Shown one piece after another: positions 26,603 through 35,173 of a stretch of 64,000 nucleotides of DNA. The DNA lies in the NCBI RefSeq assembly GCF_014191775.1, contig NZ_JACHXA010000002.1, positions 124,001 through 188,000 on the forward strand. Direction: 5' to 3'. This DNA is from Limibacillus halophilus. GTDB lineage: Bacteria > Pseudomonadota > Alphaproteobacteria > Kiloniellales > CECT-8803. The notes below the pieces were generated by a model. The model searched no databases. It was not told the DNA's origin and was given only the letters and a program-made list of their open reading frames with translations. Numbering within the stretch: position 1 is the stretch's first letter; the number at the start of each line of letters is the position of its first letter. The translations under genes were made by a program, and so were the position numbers.

Positions 26603-27669
26603 GACCAGGCCTTCCCACCCGACATCCGCATGAGAACATGATTGATCGGCGAGGCAACTTTCATGGTCGGCTTCGCGGCTTTGTTGCTCCAGACAGTCTC
26701 CGGACGAACCTGTAAGACCGCGATCTGACCGTCCTGGTCGATCGCCCACTCGATGTCCTGCGGCGCCCCCCGATCCTTCTCGATTTGCTTTGCCAGCGTA
26801 GCAAGTCCAACGGACTCTGCATCACTTAGGCAGGGCACCGCCTGACGGGCTTGCTCAATTGGGAAAAGACCGACCACACCACTTTCCGAATCAAACCTGT
26901 ACTCTTCCGGTTGGATGGAAATAGACTTCTTTAACAACGTGAGTTGCACTTTATCTGCAATGAATTGCGAAGGCGTTATGTCGCCTTTGACCACGCCCTC
27001 TCCCAAACCCCAGCAGGCCTCAATCGCGACTTTGGAGCGATCGCCAGTAATTGGATCAAGTGTGAACATCACGCCGGCTGCCCGGGCTTGCACCATCTGT
27101 TGCACACCAACACAGATAGCAAAATCACCTTGGTCCATGATCGTTTTTCCATCGTGCTGGTATGACAAAACGGCGTCACTAAACATCCCGGCCCAGCACC
27201 GACGCATATGCCCAATCACAGATTCAATGCCTGATATCCAAAGATATGTTTCGTACTGGCCGGCGAAGCTAGCGCCCGCTAGATCTTCAGACTCACCACT
27301 GGATCGCACCGCAACAGGAACATCCTTGATCCCTGTCCGCTCGGATAACCGTGCATAAGATTCTTGGACCACCTTCTCCAATCTCTCCGGGAGTGGAGTC
27401 CTGATGATCTGCTCAATCAAACCTGCAGTTTCGGCGCTGATTTTCTCAGGCGGCAAACCTGCACAAACCTTTTGCACCTTCCGGGCCTCCGCTGTTAGTC
27501 CGGCAGCCTCCATGAAGTCGCGGTACGCATGCGTGGTGATTCCAAATCCTAGTGGCACCGCCAAGCCATCCGCTGTCGACTTAGCCAAGCTGGAGAACTT
27601 CCCGCCAAGAATCGGATTCTCTATTGACGCTGGGTCATCCAGCCACAGCACATAAGGACGCGCACTCAT
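26599..27669 (-). CDS. PEP-synthase/PPDK N-terminal ATP-grasp protein (stand-alone)
   Basis: A 356-residue protein containing only the nucleotide-binding part of PEP synthase. Motifs are NPILGGKFSSLAKS, VPVAVRSSGESEDLAGASFAGQYETYL, ACWGLGEGVVKGDITPSQF and the C-terminal IAVLQVRPETVW. It would phosphorylate the His of a partner protein with ATP. The partner is the gene just upstream, with which it overlaps by 4 nt. Its size and split arrangement resemble PpsB of phenylphosphate synthase. I recall that this pair is needed for 3-hydroxypyridine dehydrogenase activity; the chemistry is unresolved. Confidence 0.85.
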   Translation of the reverse strand: MSARPYVLWLDDPASIENPILGGKFSSLAKSTADGLAVPLGFGITTHAYRDFMEAAGLTAEARKVQKVCAGLPPEKISAETAGLIEQIIRTPLPERLEKVVQESYARLSERTGIKDVPVAVRSSGESEDLAGASFAGQYETYLWISGIESVIGHMRRCWAGMFSDAVLSYQHDGKTIMDQGDFAICVGVQQMVQARAAGVMFTLDPITGDRSKVAIEACWGLGEGVVKGDITPSQFIADKVQLTLLKKSISIQPEEYRFDSESGVVGLFPIEQARQAVPCLSDAESVGLATLAKQIEKDRGAPQDIEWAIDQDGQIAVLQVRPETVWSNKAAKPTMKVASPINHVLMRMSGGKAWS

Positions 27670-29501
27670 CCAGCCTGTTCCTCCAGAATTCGCACCAAGC
27701 CAATGTTGCCGTCGACCTCGATCATATCGCCGGTTTTGATTCGAGCGGTGGCAAAACCTGTGCCGACAACGGCTGGCAATCCGTATTCGCGTGACACGAT
27801 CGCGGTATGCGCCATCATGCCACCGACATCCGAGACAGCTGCGCGGATGCGCGGAAAGATTGGTGCCCAGCTTGGAGCCGTAACGCGGCAAACCAAAATT
27901 TCGCCGTCAACGATATTGTACAGGTGTGACGGATCGGTGATCACTCGCGCTTTGCCGGATACCTTACCGGCAGAGGCTGCAACGCCACGCAGCTCGGAAG
28001 CGCTGTTCGGATCTACGCCAAGCCATTCCTCAATGGTTTCCTGCGTGATACCCCACAGCATAATCGTGAGCGGCTCGGTAATTGTTTCGGGCGGCGTACC
28101 CAACGCTGGCGGCGGCGTCCATTTTGCCAGGTTGTCACGAATTTGGCGTCTCTCGGCGATTATTGGTTTCCAGTAAAACTCGCCCCTCGGCTGTGTTCCG
28201 ACAGCCCAACCGATCATTAAATCGTAAAGCGCATCGTAAATTTCATGGCGATGAAGGTAGAAAATGTCTTCCTTCGAATCGAAGAACTTGTGGGCGACAA
28301 AAACATTCCCCAACTCGCGCACCTTCGACCAGAAAATGGAATGATGCAGGTGCTCGACATAAAAATTGTGATCCTCTACGAACGGGAACACCTTGCGAGC
28401 CAGCTCAAGCAAGCTATCAAAAGCCTCGCGATCTTCATCTGTAGGTAGGTGCCCGCGATACTCTTCTGTGACCCGCGCTCGTTTCTCCAGTATCTGGTCC
28501 AGTGGGCGCCGCACATCTTCACCACTGCGGATTGCGTTGATATAGCCGCGCATTGCGGTGAAGGGCAGCCTGAGATCGGTCATCCAAACCGGATCGGCGT
28601 GACAATAGCCTGAACCCGTCGAGAACCAGAACCACGGATCTTTTGCCTCCTCCAGGGAAGCCAACCACTGCTTACCGGCGTTACTGTTCGCCAAATCGGC
28701 AATAACTTCGTCAGGTTGACGGTTCGGAAGGATGGTATCGCCTACTCCCAAGTCGACAGCGAGCTGCGCGAGTTTGCGTAGCTCGTCATCCGGCCTAAAT
28801 AACAGGATATCGATGCCAGAAACCATGTCGGTTATGGTCTGGTCGGCGATACCCGGAAATACGCTCTGGCAGAACTCCCGATAGGTTAGATAGGCACCAT
28901 AACCGAGGTTCAGCATCTCGAAATGATACGAGCCCATTTCGAGCATATTCTCGATTAAGCGACTGTAGTCGCGGAGCATTTCAAGCGACGAATAAGTACC
29001 TTTGTGGGAGGTAACGCTTTCCTCGGGTTCGTATTCCGGGAGTGGCTTGAACTCCATCTCTCGCAGGCGATCGATACAGTCCATCGCCTTGACCTTCCAA
29101 TTCTCGAAAATTTCGTCCCAGTTCTCGAAATAATGGCCGGCACGCTTGGTAAAATACTCTTGCCGTTCGGCGATCTTCGCTGGGTCAGTGACCGCGTTCG
29201 GGCTGACATAGAGATAACCGTTGATGATTCGGTGATCGATACCCAAAGCAGGAGGAAGTGCCCATACCCGGCTGGACATTTGACTGACCGCCACCCACCA
29301 ATTCTCGGTCATGATTGTATCAAATGGATACAACGGGTCGGGATTATGCATTCCATCGAAGAACCAGAACTTAGACTCCTCAAACTCCCGACGATCTTCG
29401 CTTATCAGGGCATAATACCGGTAGAGGCTCTCCCACCCCTCGGCCCCACTTGGCGTCTCGACCTCGAATGGGCTTTTGAAGGAATTCACTGGTTTAGGCA
29501 T
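27666..29501 (-). CDS. PEP-utilising phosphohistidine-domain protein (PpsA-like)
   Basis: A 611-residue protein. The long N-terminal part (about 1-500) has no catalytic motif I recognise; it is rich in Trp, Tyr and acidic residues (SKFWFFDGMHNPDPLYPFD). The C-terminal swivelling domain has the phosphohistidine motif GGMMAHTAIVSREYGLPAVVGTG. The usual PEP/pyruvate TIM barrel is not evident. With the ATP-grasp protein encoded next it could carry a phosphoryl group to an acceptor. Its length is close to PpsA of phenylphosphate synthase, which phosphorylates a phenolic hydroxyl. The start has GGGGAG upstream. Confidence 0.82.
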   Translation of the reverse strand: MPKPVNSFKSPFEVETPSGAEGWESLYRYYALISEDRREFEESKFWFFDGMHNPDPLYPFDTIMTENWWVAVSQMSSRVWALPPALGIDHRIINGYLYVSPNAVTDPAKIAERQEYFTKRAGHYFENWDEIFENWKVKAMDCIDRLREMEFKPLPEYEPEESVTSHKGTYSSLEMLRDYSRLIENMLEMGSYHFEMLNLGYGAYLTYREFCQSVFPGIADQTITDMVSGIDILLFRPDDELRKLAQLAVDLGVGDTILPNRQPDEVIADLANSNAGKQWLASLEEAKDPWFWFSTGSGYCHADPVWMTDLRLPFTAMRGYINAIRSGEDVRRPLDQILEKRARVTEEYRGHLPTDEDREAFDSLLELARKVFPFVEDHNFYVEHLHHSIFWSKVRELGNVFVAHKFFDSKEDIFYLHRHEIYDALYDLMIGWAVGTQPRGEFYWKPIIAERRQIRDNLAKWTPPPALGTPPETITEPLTIMLWGITQETIEEWLGVDPNSASELRGVAASAGKVSGKARVITDPSHLYNIVDGEILVCRVTAPSWAPIFPRIRAAVSDVGGMMAHTAIVSREYGLPAVVGTGFATARIKTGDMIEVDGNIGLVRILEEQAG

Positions 29502-29542
29502 TCTGCACTCCCCTTTTGCTTCTTGCTCGCACTATTTGCCCA

Positions 29543-30196
29543 TCATCGGGTGCTTGTTCTTTGGTTGCCGCACGACCGAAGGTAATTCATTGCCTCCGAT
29601 ACTTGCACCACATCAGCGTATTTTTGCTGTATATCGAATAGGTTGGCATCGTGTGGCGGCTTCGAGCGATCCGCAACGCAACCTTCGGGTACCAGTACGT
29701 TGAACCCGTATTGCACGGCATCGACCACGCTGGCGCGCACACATCCGCTCGTTGTCGCGCCGGTAACGATTACCGTGTCCACCCCCGCACCGTTTAGCAT
29801 TGCGGCGAGATTGGTTCCGTGGAAGGCCGATGCCCCGTGCTTGATGATTATCGGTTCGGTCGCGCGTGGCTCCAGCCGCTGGTCAATTTCTACCAATCGC
29901 GACCCAGCAACTAGAGACGCCATGCCAGTTGCCTTGCGAAGCCAGGGGAGCATTTCAAGCTCTCCAGGCGTGTAGGAAATCGTTGTGAAAACTATAGGGA
30001 ACCGCATCGCCCTTCCGATATTGATCAGCTCCTTCGTCGCCTCGATTTCAGCGCTCATATCCGCAGCTGTCGGGTAAATCGGATCGGTGAATCCGTATGA
30101 GAAATCGACGACGAGGATTGCAGGGAAGCAACCTCGTTGGCCAGCGACTCCAAAGCCAGCCGTTCGATAGATATCTTCTTGCCTCGCACTAGACAT
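29543..30196 (-). CDS. nicF: Maleamate amidohydrolase (NicF-like, isochorismatase family)
   Basis: A 217-residue cysteine hydrolase. The triad is Asp in AILVVDFSYGFTD, Lys in IIIKHGASAF and Cys in TGATTSGCVRASVVDA; the last block matches maleamate and N-carbamoylsarcosine amidases. It would release ammonia from maleamate to give maleate for the isomerase. It is the first gene of the catabolic operon, with the large palindromic operator centred about 83 bp upstream. The family alone allows other amides; context decides the call. Confidence 0.85.
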   Translation of the reverse strand: MSSARQEDIYRTAGFGVAGQRGCFPAILVVDFSYGFTDPIYPTAADMSAEIEATKELINIGRAMRFPIVFTTISYTPGELEMLPWLRKATGMASLVAGSRLVEIDQRLEPRATEPIIIKHGASAFHGTNLAAMLNGAGVDTVIVTGATTSGCVRASVVDAVQYGFNVLVPEGCVADRSKPPHDANLFDIQQKYADVVQVSEAMNYLRSCGNQRTSTR

Positions 30197-30254
30197 AGAA
30201 TGACGGACCTTCCGCTCCCTGCCGTCGCCCCGAACCTCGTGGCGTTCCGGGCGA

Positions 30255-30304
30255 TATCTCTAATCTCATCTGGTATTTAGGTATACCAGATGAGATTAGA
30301 GATA
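30255..30304. promoter_or_regulatory. 22-bp perfect inverted repeat, GntR-type operator
   Basis: A 22-bp arm (30255-30276, beginning TATCTCTAATC) is repeated perfectly in inverse at 30283-30304 around the 6-nt loop TTAGGT. The core TGGTATTTAGGTATACCA (30271-30288) matches 17 of 18 bases of a site upstream of the importer gene at 35103. It lies between nicF and the divergent GntR gene and probably binds that regulator. Transcribed, it would also form a strong hairpin. The remaining intergenic sequence (30305-30525) shows nothing else clear. Confidence 0.75.
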
Positions 30305-30525
30305 CAAGTGTTATCTGTGAGCATTCCGGCTTAATGTCTGTATCCCTGAGCGAAGCGCAGCACCTTCCCCCGAATGACTTCCTATGCCGACGGAACATCT
30401 TGCCGGGCCGCAATACTCATGGTACTGAAGCTATATAATCGTGTTCTTTCGAACAACTTTCAGATGTGTTAGCACGCCCCAATAAGAAGCCGGAGTGAGC
30501 AGCATAAGCCAGCGATATTGGAACA

Positions 30526-31230
30526 ATGATCAGGTACTTTGAGGATAGAGTTAATCCTATCACCGTAAGAACCAGTGAGGGTATTGCGAACCTCATCCGC
30601 CGAGAAATTCTCACGGGAAAGTTTAAGCCGGACCAGCCATTGATGGAGCGCAGTATAGCGCAAGAGCTAGGCGTCAGCCGGACCCCTGTGCGCGAAGCGC
30701 TATTCACATTGCAGGGTGAGGGACTGGTCGAACTGGTCCCGCGACGTTATGCCCGGGTCCGACGTATAACAAGGCAGGATATCGCCCAGATATATTCAAT
30801 GCGGCTGGTACTGGAGACTCATGCCGCCCGAAGCGCGGCTCTTTATGCCGACCGGGATGCCATTCTCAACATCGAGGTCGCATTGTTACGTCAGGAAAGC
30901 CTGGACACTTCCTGCAGCGCGTTGGAACAGGCCAACGCCGATCTGGCATTTCATGCGGCTGTCACAGCGGCGGCGGGAAGCCAGGTTCAATTGACGATCA
31001 TTAATCACGTGCTCGCTATGACCGCTACGCTTCGATCGCGCATTAAATACGAGGGTAAGCGAGCCAAAATGGCTGTCAAACAGCATCGCGAGGTTCTCAA
31101 GGCTATCAAAGCGAGCGATGCCGACAAAGCTGGCGAATTGATGAAAGCACATATCGAATGGTCCACCGCGAACGCCCGTGAAATGGGCCTTCTGACCGAC
31201 CCGGATTCAAAACCGACTACCTCCAGGTAA
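30526..31230 (+). CDS. GntR-family regulator with FCD ligand domain
   Basis: A 234-residue regulator. The winged helix (about 10-85) contains ILTGKFKPDQPLMERSIAQELGVSRTPVREALFTLQGEGLVELVPRR, in GntR consensus order. The FCD domain (about 95-225) has the metal-ligand pattern with LAFHAAVTAAAGS and KQHREVLKAIKASDADKA. It is divergent from the catabolic operon and upstream of the importer genes on the other strand. It most likely represses both through the two TGGTAT...ATACCA sites and senses 3-hydroxypyridine or a downstream acid. Confidence 0.92.
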   Translation: MIRYFEDRVNPITVRTSEGIANLIRREILTGKFKPDQPLMERSIAQELGVSRTPVREALFTLQGEGLVELVPRRYARVRRITRQDIAQIYSMRLVLETHAARSAALYADRDAILNIEVALLRQESLDTSCSALEQANADLAFHAAVTAAAGSQVQLTIINHVLAMTATLRSRIKYEGKRAKMAVKQHREVLKAIKASDADKAGELMKAHIEWSTANAREMGLLTDPDSKPTTSR

Positions 31231-31295
31231 GCACGGATTCCCTTCAAGCCGGAATAGCAGAGCAATTCCTGAGCAGAAGCGGCGCACCAAATCGA

Positions 31296-32291
31296 TCAAG
31301 CAGATTTGCGACCGGTATAGTGCTCACGGATCTGATCGATTGCGATCGCCAATACGAGCACCGCGCCCATTATAAAGGTCTGTAGATAGCTGTTAACTCG
31401 CAGCAGGTTCATTCCGTTCGACAACAAAGTGATAAAGAAAGCGCCCAGTACGACATTGCGCACGAGGCCCTTGCCACCTGTCAGCGCTACCCCGCCGATG
31501 ATGCAGCCTGCTATTGCTTTGAGCACGAGATCTGCCCCACCCAGGTTGGCTTCGCCACTTTCCGTCCGTGCGGTCATCAGGACTGCGGCGAACCCAACGA
31601 TGAGGCCGGACACAACATAGGCGAGCAATGTATAGCGACGGGTTGGAATACCGGACAGCCTCGCCGCCTGCAGGTTGCTTCCGATGGAATAGAGATATCG
31701 GCCTGCGCGTGTCCAACTCAGCAGGACCCAAACCAACAGCATGATGACAATCGTATAGAGGATCGCCACAGGCACACCGAAAAGGTCCGCATAGGAGAAC
31801 AAATCGCCAAATGCAGTTGGCAGCCCCGCGATGCTGTAGCCGCCGGAAACGAAGAGCGCTAACCCGAGCGCCATTGATAGGCTACCCAGAGTCATGACGA
31901 AAGGTGTCACCTTGAAGTAGGCAACACCGACTCCGTTCACTAGACCAACCAATCCGCCAGTTCCAACGCCGACCACCAACCCTACGCTAACGGCAAGCCC
32001 TTCCGCCTCCGGATAGGCCGCAGTCATAGCCTTGATCGCCGTTGCGCAAACGACTGAGGCCAATGAAACCGCGGAGCCAACCGATAGATCGATACCCCCT
32101 GTCAGCAGAACTATGAGCTGCGCAAGACAGACCAGGATCAGGTAGCTCGACTGGCGCGATAGATTGAAAAGATTGTCGCCTGACACAAACCGCGGCTCCA
32201 TCACCCCGAAGAAGACGATGAAGAACAGCACAATAAACGGTATGACACCGATCACCTCAAAAATGCTGCTGACGTTTGCTCTACTGTGCAT
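31296..32291 (-). CDS. ABC transporter permease, sugar type (RbsC-like)
   Basis: A 331-residue inner-membrane permease of the carbohydrate-uptake-2 group, with about 8-10 hydrophobic segments. The signature region is LIVLLTGGIDLSVGSAVSLASVV, and GTGGLVGLVNGVGVAYFKVTPFVMTLGSLS follows. The ATG at 32291 is chosen because an upstream 39-codon extension is polar and overlaps the ATPase gene. It lies 28 nt after the ATPase. Despite its sugar-type family, its operator-sharing with the hydroxypyridine operon suggests import of a pyridine compound. Confidence 0.9.
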   Translation of the reverse strand: MHSRANVSSIFEVIGVIPFIVLFFIVFFGVMEPRFVSGDNLFNLSRQSSYLILVCLAQLIVLLTGGIDLSVGSAVSLASVVCATAIKAMTAAYPEAEGLAVSVGLVVGVGTGGLVGLVNGVGVAYFKVTPFVMTLGSLSMALGLALFVSGGYSIAGLPTAFGDLFSYADLFGVPVAILYTIVIMLLVWVLLSWTRAGRYLYSIGSNLQAARLSGIPTRRYTLLAYVVSGLIVGFAAVLMTARTESGEANLGGADLVLKAIAGCIIGGVALTGGKGLVRNVVLGAFFITLLSNGMNLLRVNSYLQTFIMGAVLVLAIAIDQIREHYTGRKSA

Positions 32292-32319
32292 ATCTGGCAC
32301 CCTGTTCCATCCCGTATGG

Positions 32320-33864
32320 TTAATTGCCGAAGAAGTTTTGCAACGCTTCGTCCTCAGTTTTTCGCGCACCGCTGAGTTCGCCGGCGAGATGCCCCTGCCG
32401 AACGACATAGACGCGGTTCGACATACTCAAGACTTCCGGTAGATCCGAACTGATCATCAGGATCGCCATGCCTTCTTTCACAAGCGCGGCAAGCAGCGCA
32501 TAAACCTCCGTCTTGGCGCTCACATCGATTCCGATTGTGGGCTCATCAAGGATCAGAAGCCGGAGCGGCGAAGCGATTGCACGACCAAGCATGACTTTCT
32601 GTTTGTTGCCACCGGAGTAGTCTGAAACAGCGCCTTCCACGCGCAACGGCCGGATGCCGATCCGCGTCCCCATATCCTGCGCAAATCTCTTTTCTTCACC
32701 CAGACGCAAAAAACCCCGCCGCGTAAATGCCTCCGTGTTCAAGGCGGAAAGCGAAAGGTTTTCCCGTGTTGACCGGCTCAACATCAAACCGTCTCGCATT
32801 CGGTCGCTTGGTACGAAGTTCATCCCGCTGGCAATCATTTCTCTCGGCTGCGGGGCTTTCACGTGTTTTCCAGCAAAGTGAATGGTTCCCGATGCGAGTG
32901 GCTCCAGGCCGAAACATGCCCGGCCGATCTCTGACTTGCCGCAACCCACGAGCCCCGCCAGCCCGACAATCTCCCCTGCGCGAACCATTAGCGAAATATT
33001 CGCTACATGCCCGTCGCGGGTAGCCAGTTGATCGATCGCCAGAACCGTATCACCAGGTGTAAAATCGAGATTCGGATAGAAGCTCCCGAAGCTCCGCCCA
33101 GTCATTGATTCCACAAGTTCAGTTTTGGTCGCAATACGAGCATCAAGTGTTTCGATGAACTGCCCATCTCGCATTACCGTCACGCGATCGCCAATTTTCT
33201 GGATCTCTTCAATCCGGTGTGTGATGTAGACGATCCCGACACCCTCACCTCTAAGACGATTGATCAGGGCAAAAAGTATATCTGTCTCTGTTTTGGTTAA
33301 TGATGCCGTGGGCTCGTCGAGTATCAATACGCGCGGCTTGGTCATTGTTGCTTTAGCGATCTCCACCATCTGGCACTCTGCGCGCGACAAGTCCGAAATA
33401 ATCGCCTTGGTGTCGAGAGCGAAGCCCAGGCTCTCGATAATTTCTCGCGCCTGACGCCGCATCAGAGATTTCTTGAGTGTTCCGTATCGTGTCAGTTCCG
33501 AGCCGAGAAAAAGATTGTCTTCGACAGTTAAATCCGGCGCGAGGCTGAACTCCTGAAAGACTGATGCAATTCCCTTATCGTGAGCATCCCTTACTGAGTG
33601 CATCGTCACCGGCAATCCATCGAGCAGAATTTCTCCTCTAGTCGGTTGGTTTGCCCCACAAAGGATATTCACAAGAGTGGTTTTCCCAGCCCCATTCTCT
33701 CCAAATAAAACATGAACTTCGCCAGCACGTAGACTGAAGTTCATCGAGTCTAGAGCCATGAACCCTGAGTAAGATTTTGAAAGATTCCGGGCTTCCAGCA
33801 AAGGGGGGCTCGAACCGTTCGCATCGGCGAACGCGTCCGGTTCAGTTTTTTGTTTGCTCAACAT
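32320..33864 (-). CDS. ABC transporter ATP-binding protein, two-domain sugar type (RbsA-like)
   Basis: A 514-residue protein with two tandem ABC domains. The first has Walker A GENGAGKTTLVNIL, signature LSRAECQMVEIAKA and Walker B VLILDEPTASLT. The second has a variant Walker A GLVGCGKSEIGRA, signature YSGGNKQKVMLGRA and LLILDEPTIGID. It energises the permease encoded downstream. Start ATG at 33864; the gene follows the binding-protein gene after 114 bp that contain a hairpin. Confidence 0.95.
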   Translation of the reverse strand: MLSKQKTEPDAFADANGSSPPLLEARNLSKSYSGFMALDSMNFSLRAGEVHVLFGENGAGKTTLVNILCGANQPTRGEILLDGLPVTMHSVRDAHDKGIASVFQEFSLAPDLTVEDNLFLGSELTRYGTLKKSLMRRQAREIIESLGFALDTKAIISDLSRAECQMVEIAKATMTKPRVLILDEPTASLTKTETDILFALINRLRGEGVGIVYITHRIEEIQKIGDRVTVMRDGQFIETLDARIATKTELVESMTGRSFGSFYPNLDFTPGDTVLAIDQLATRDGHVANISLMVRAGEIVGLAGLVGCGKSEIGRACFGLEPLASGTIHFAGKHVKAPQPREMIASGMNFVPSDRMRDGLMLSRSTRENLSLSALNTEAFTRRGFLRLGEEKRFAQDMGTRIGIRPLRVEGAVSDYSGGNKQKVMLGRAIASPLRLLILDEPTIGIDVSAKTEVYALLAALVKEGMAILMISSDLPEVLSMSNRVYVVRQGHLAGELSGARKTEDEALQNFFGN

Positions 33865-33936
33865 GAAGCGCCCGCCGCCTTGCCATGATTGTGAGGTGCA
33901 CTGGTTCGATCTGTCGCATCTGGCCCAAAGGAACTG

Positions 33937-33963
33937 GGGGCGTCGCCCAATTTGCCACGCCCC
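33937..33963 (-). terminator. Intercistronic hairpin after the binding-protein gene
   Basis: GGGGCGT (33937-33943) pairs with ACGCCCC (33957-33963) around a 13-nt loop, between the binding-protein stop and the ATPase start. There is no T-run. It may be a partial terminator or 3' stabiliser that keeps binding-protein mRNA more abundant than transporter mRNA. Confidence 0.5.
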
Positions 33964-33978
33964 CTATTCCTCCGACAA

Positions 33979-35052
33979 TCAGTCGACGCGGAAGTATGGA
34001 TCCCAGCCAACTGGTGCCAGTGAAAGCGAGCGGTCGTAGGTATCCACGTTACTCGCATCGATCATGGCAAAGCCGGTGTCGACGTCGGCATCAACTTCCT
34101 TGCCCTCAAGGATGCGAACCAGCTGATCAATCGCAATCCGTGCCTGCGCGGCTGTATAGTCGGTGACCACGCCTAGCACTGTCCCCTCACGCAATGCTGC
34201 CTCGGTTTCCGGCGTCATATAGGATGCTATGAGTTGGATGTCTTGACGCCCTTTCTCCTTCAGCACCTGAACACCTCCCTCAATCGCTGGCGCAATGCCG
34301 CCGATATACTTGATGTCCGGGTAGGTCAGCAGCGCGTCTTCTATCAGCGGGATCTGGCTGGCTTTACCTGGCTCACCCCAGATCACCTTGACGACCTCTA
34401 TCGCATTGTTGCCCTCGACGGTCTTAACGAAACCTTCGGCGGAATCAACGGACCAATTCGGCCCCTCCGGACCTGCCATCCAAAGCACTTTCACAGGTTC
34501 CGAGCCCACTGGATGGAGTTTGTTCAGGTATTCGCCGGCAATCCTGCCTGAATCGAACCAATTGCCAAGTGCGCGTGCGGCCACGTCATCGGAATCAACC
34601 TCACCACCGGTGATTGCAAGCGGCACACCCTTCTTGGCGCCTACTGAAATGGTGCGGTTTAAGCCAGTCGCGGATATCGCGACAATCATTATCGCATCCG
34701 CTCCTCGCGTGATGCAGTCCTCCATCTGAGATATCTGCGTCGGAAGTTCCGTATATCCACCGGCGGCATAGACCGACATGGATAGCCCCTTATCCTCGGC
34801 TTCCGTCACCGAACCATACGTCATCGCGATGTAATAAGGGTCCTTAGTGTGTGGAAAGAGAACGCAGATGTCCCACTTCTTCGTTACCTCGGAAGCAGGA
34901 AGCGGCTTGTACTCTTTGTTTATCCATTCTGCGCCCGGATCAAATGCTGGATTGCGAGCCCGGATCTGCATCGACCAATCGTCCCCCGCATATGCTGGCA
35001 AGCCGATGGAAAGCAACGCTGTCACGGCTAAGGCTCTTTGAAACATCCTCAA
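33979..35052 (-). CDS. Periplasmic substrate-binding protein (TorT/sugar-binding-like)
   Basis: A 357-residue exported protein with a signal peptide (FQRALAVTALLSIGLPAYAG). The mature part has the periplasmic-binding-protein type 1 fold: WDICVLFPHTKDPYYIAMTYGSVTEA, CITRGADAIMIVAIS and KYIGGIAPAIEGGVQVLKEKG. The overall pattern resembles TorT-type ligand binders. Two starts are possible: TTG at 35052, 6 nt after GGGAGG, or ATG at 35046. A GntR-type operator lies about 50 bp upstream. It delivers ligand to the permease and ATPase encoded downstream. Confidence 0.88.
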   Translation of the reverse strand: MRMFQRALAVTALLSIGLPAYAGDDWSMQIRARNPAFDPGAEWINKEYKPLPASEVTKKWDICVLFPHTKDPYYIAMTYGSVTEAEDKGLSMSVYAAGGYTELPTQISQMEDCITRGADAIMIVAISATGLNRTISVGAKKGVPLAITGGEVDSDDVAARALGNWFDSGRIAGEYLNKLHPVGSEPVKVLWMAGPEGPNWSVDSAEGFVKTVEGNNAIEVVKVIWGEPGKASQIPLIEDALLTYPDIKYIGGIAPAIEGGVQVLKEKGRQDIQLIASYMTPETEAALREGTVLGVVTDYTAAQARIAIDQLVRILEGKEVDADVDTGFAMIDASNVDTYDRSLSLAPVGWDPYFRVD

Positions 35053-35102
35053 TTTCGTCCCTCCCTATTCATTAATGGCCCAAACTTCGGTGATTCTCAT
35101 CT

Positions 35103-35120
35103 TGGTATTTTGGTATACCA
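35103..35120. promoter_or_regulatory. GntR-type operator of the importer operon
   Basis: TGGTATTTTGGTATACCA differs at a single position from the core of the 30255-30304 operator. It contains the palindrome TTTGGTATACCAAA. It is about 50 bp upstream of the binding-protein start, a suitable place for repression. IS copy 2 begins about 55 bp further upstream. Confidence 0.7.
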
Positions 35121-35173
35121 AATTACCTGAAGATACTGCCTTGCTGTTACGCTGCGCGCAATAGCTTATTTTA

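Noticed and set aside
19386-30196. Nicotinate degradation cluster (nic)
   Set aside because: No 6-hydroxynicotinate monooxygenase (NicC) and no cytochrome-fused nicotinate dehydrogenase are present, while SRPBCC and PEP-synthase-like genes point to 3-hydroxypyridine. A nic role is not fully excluded.
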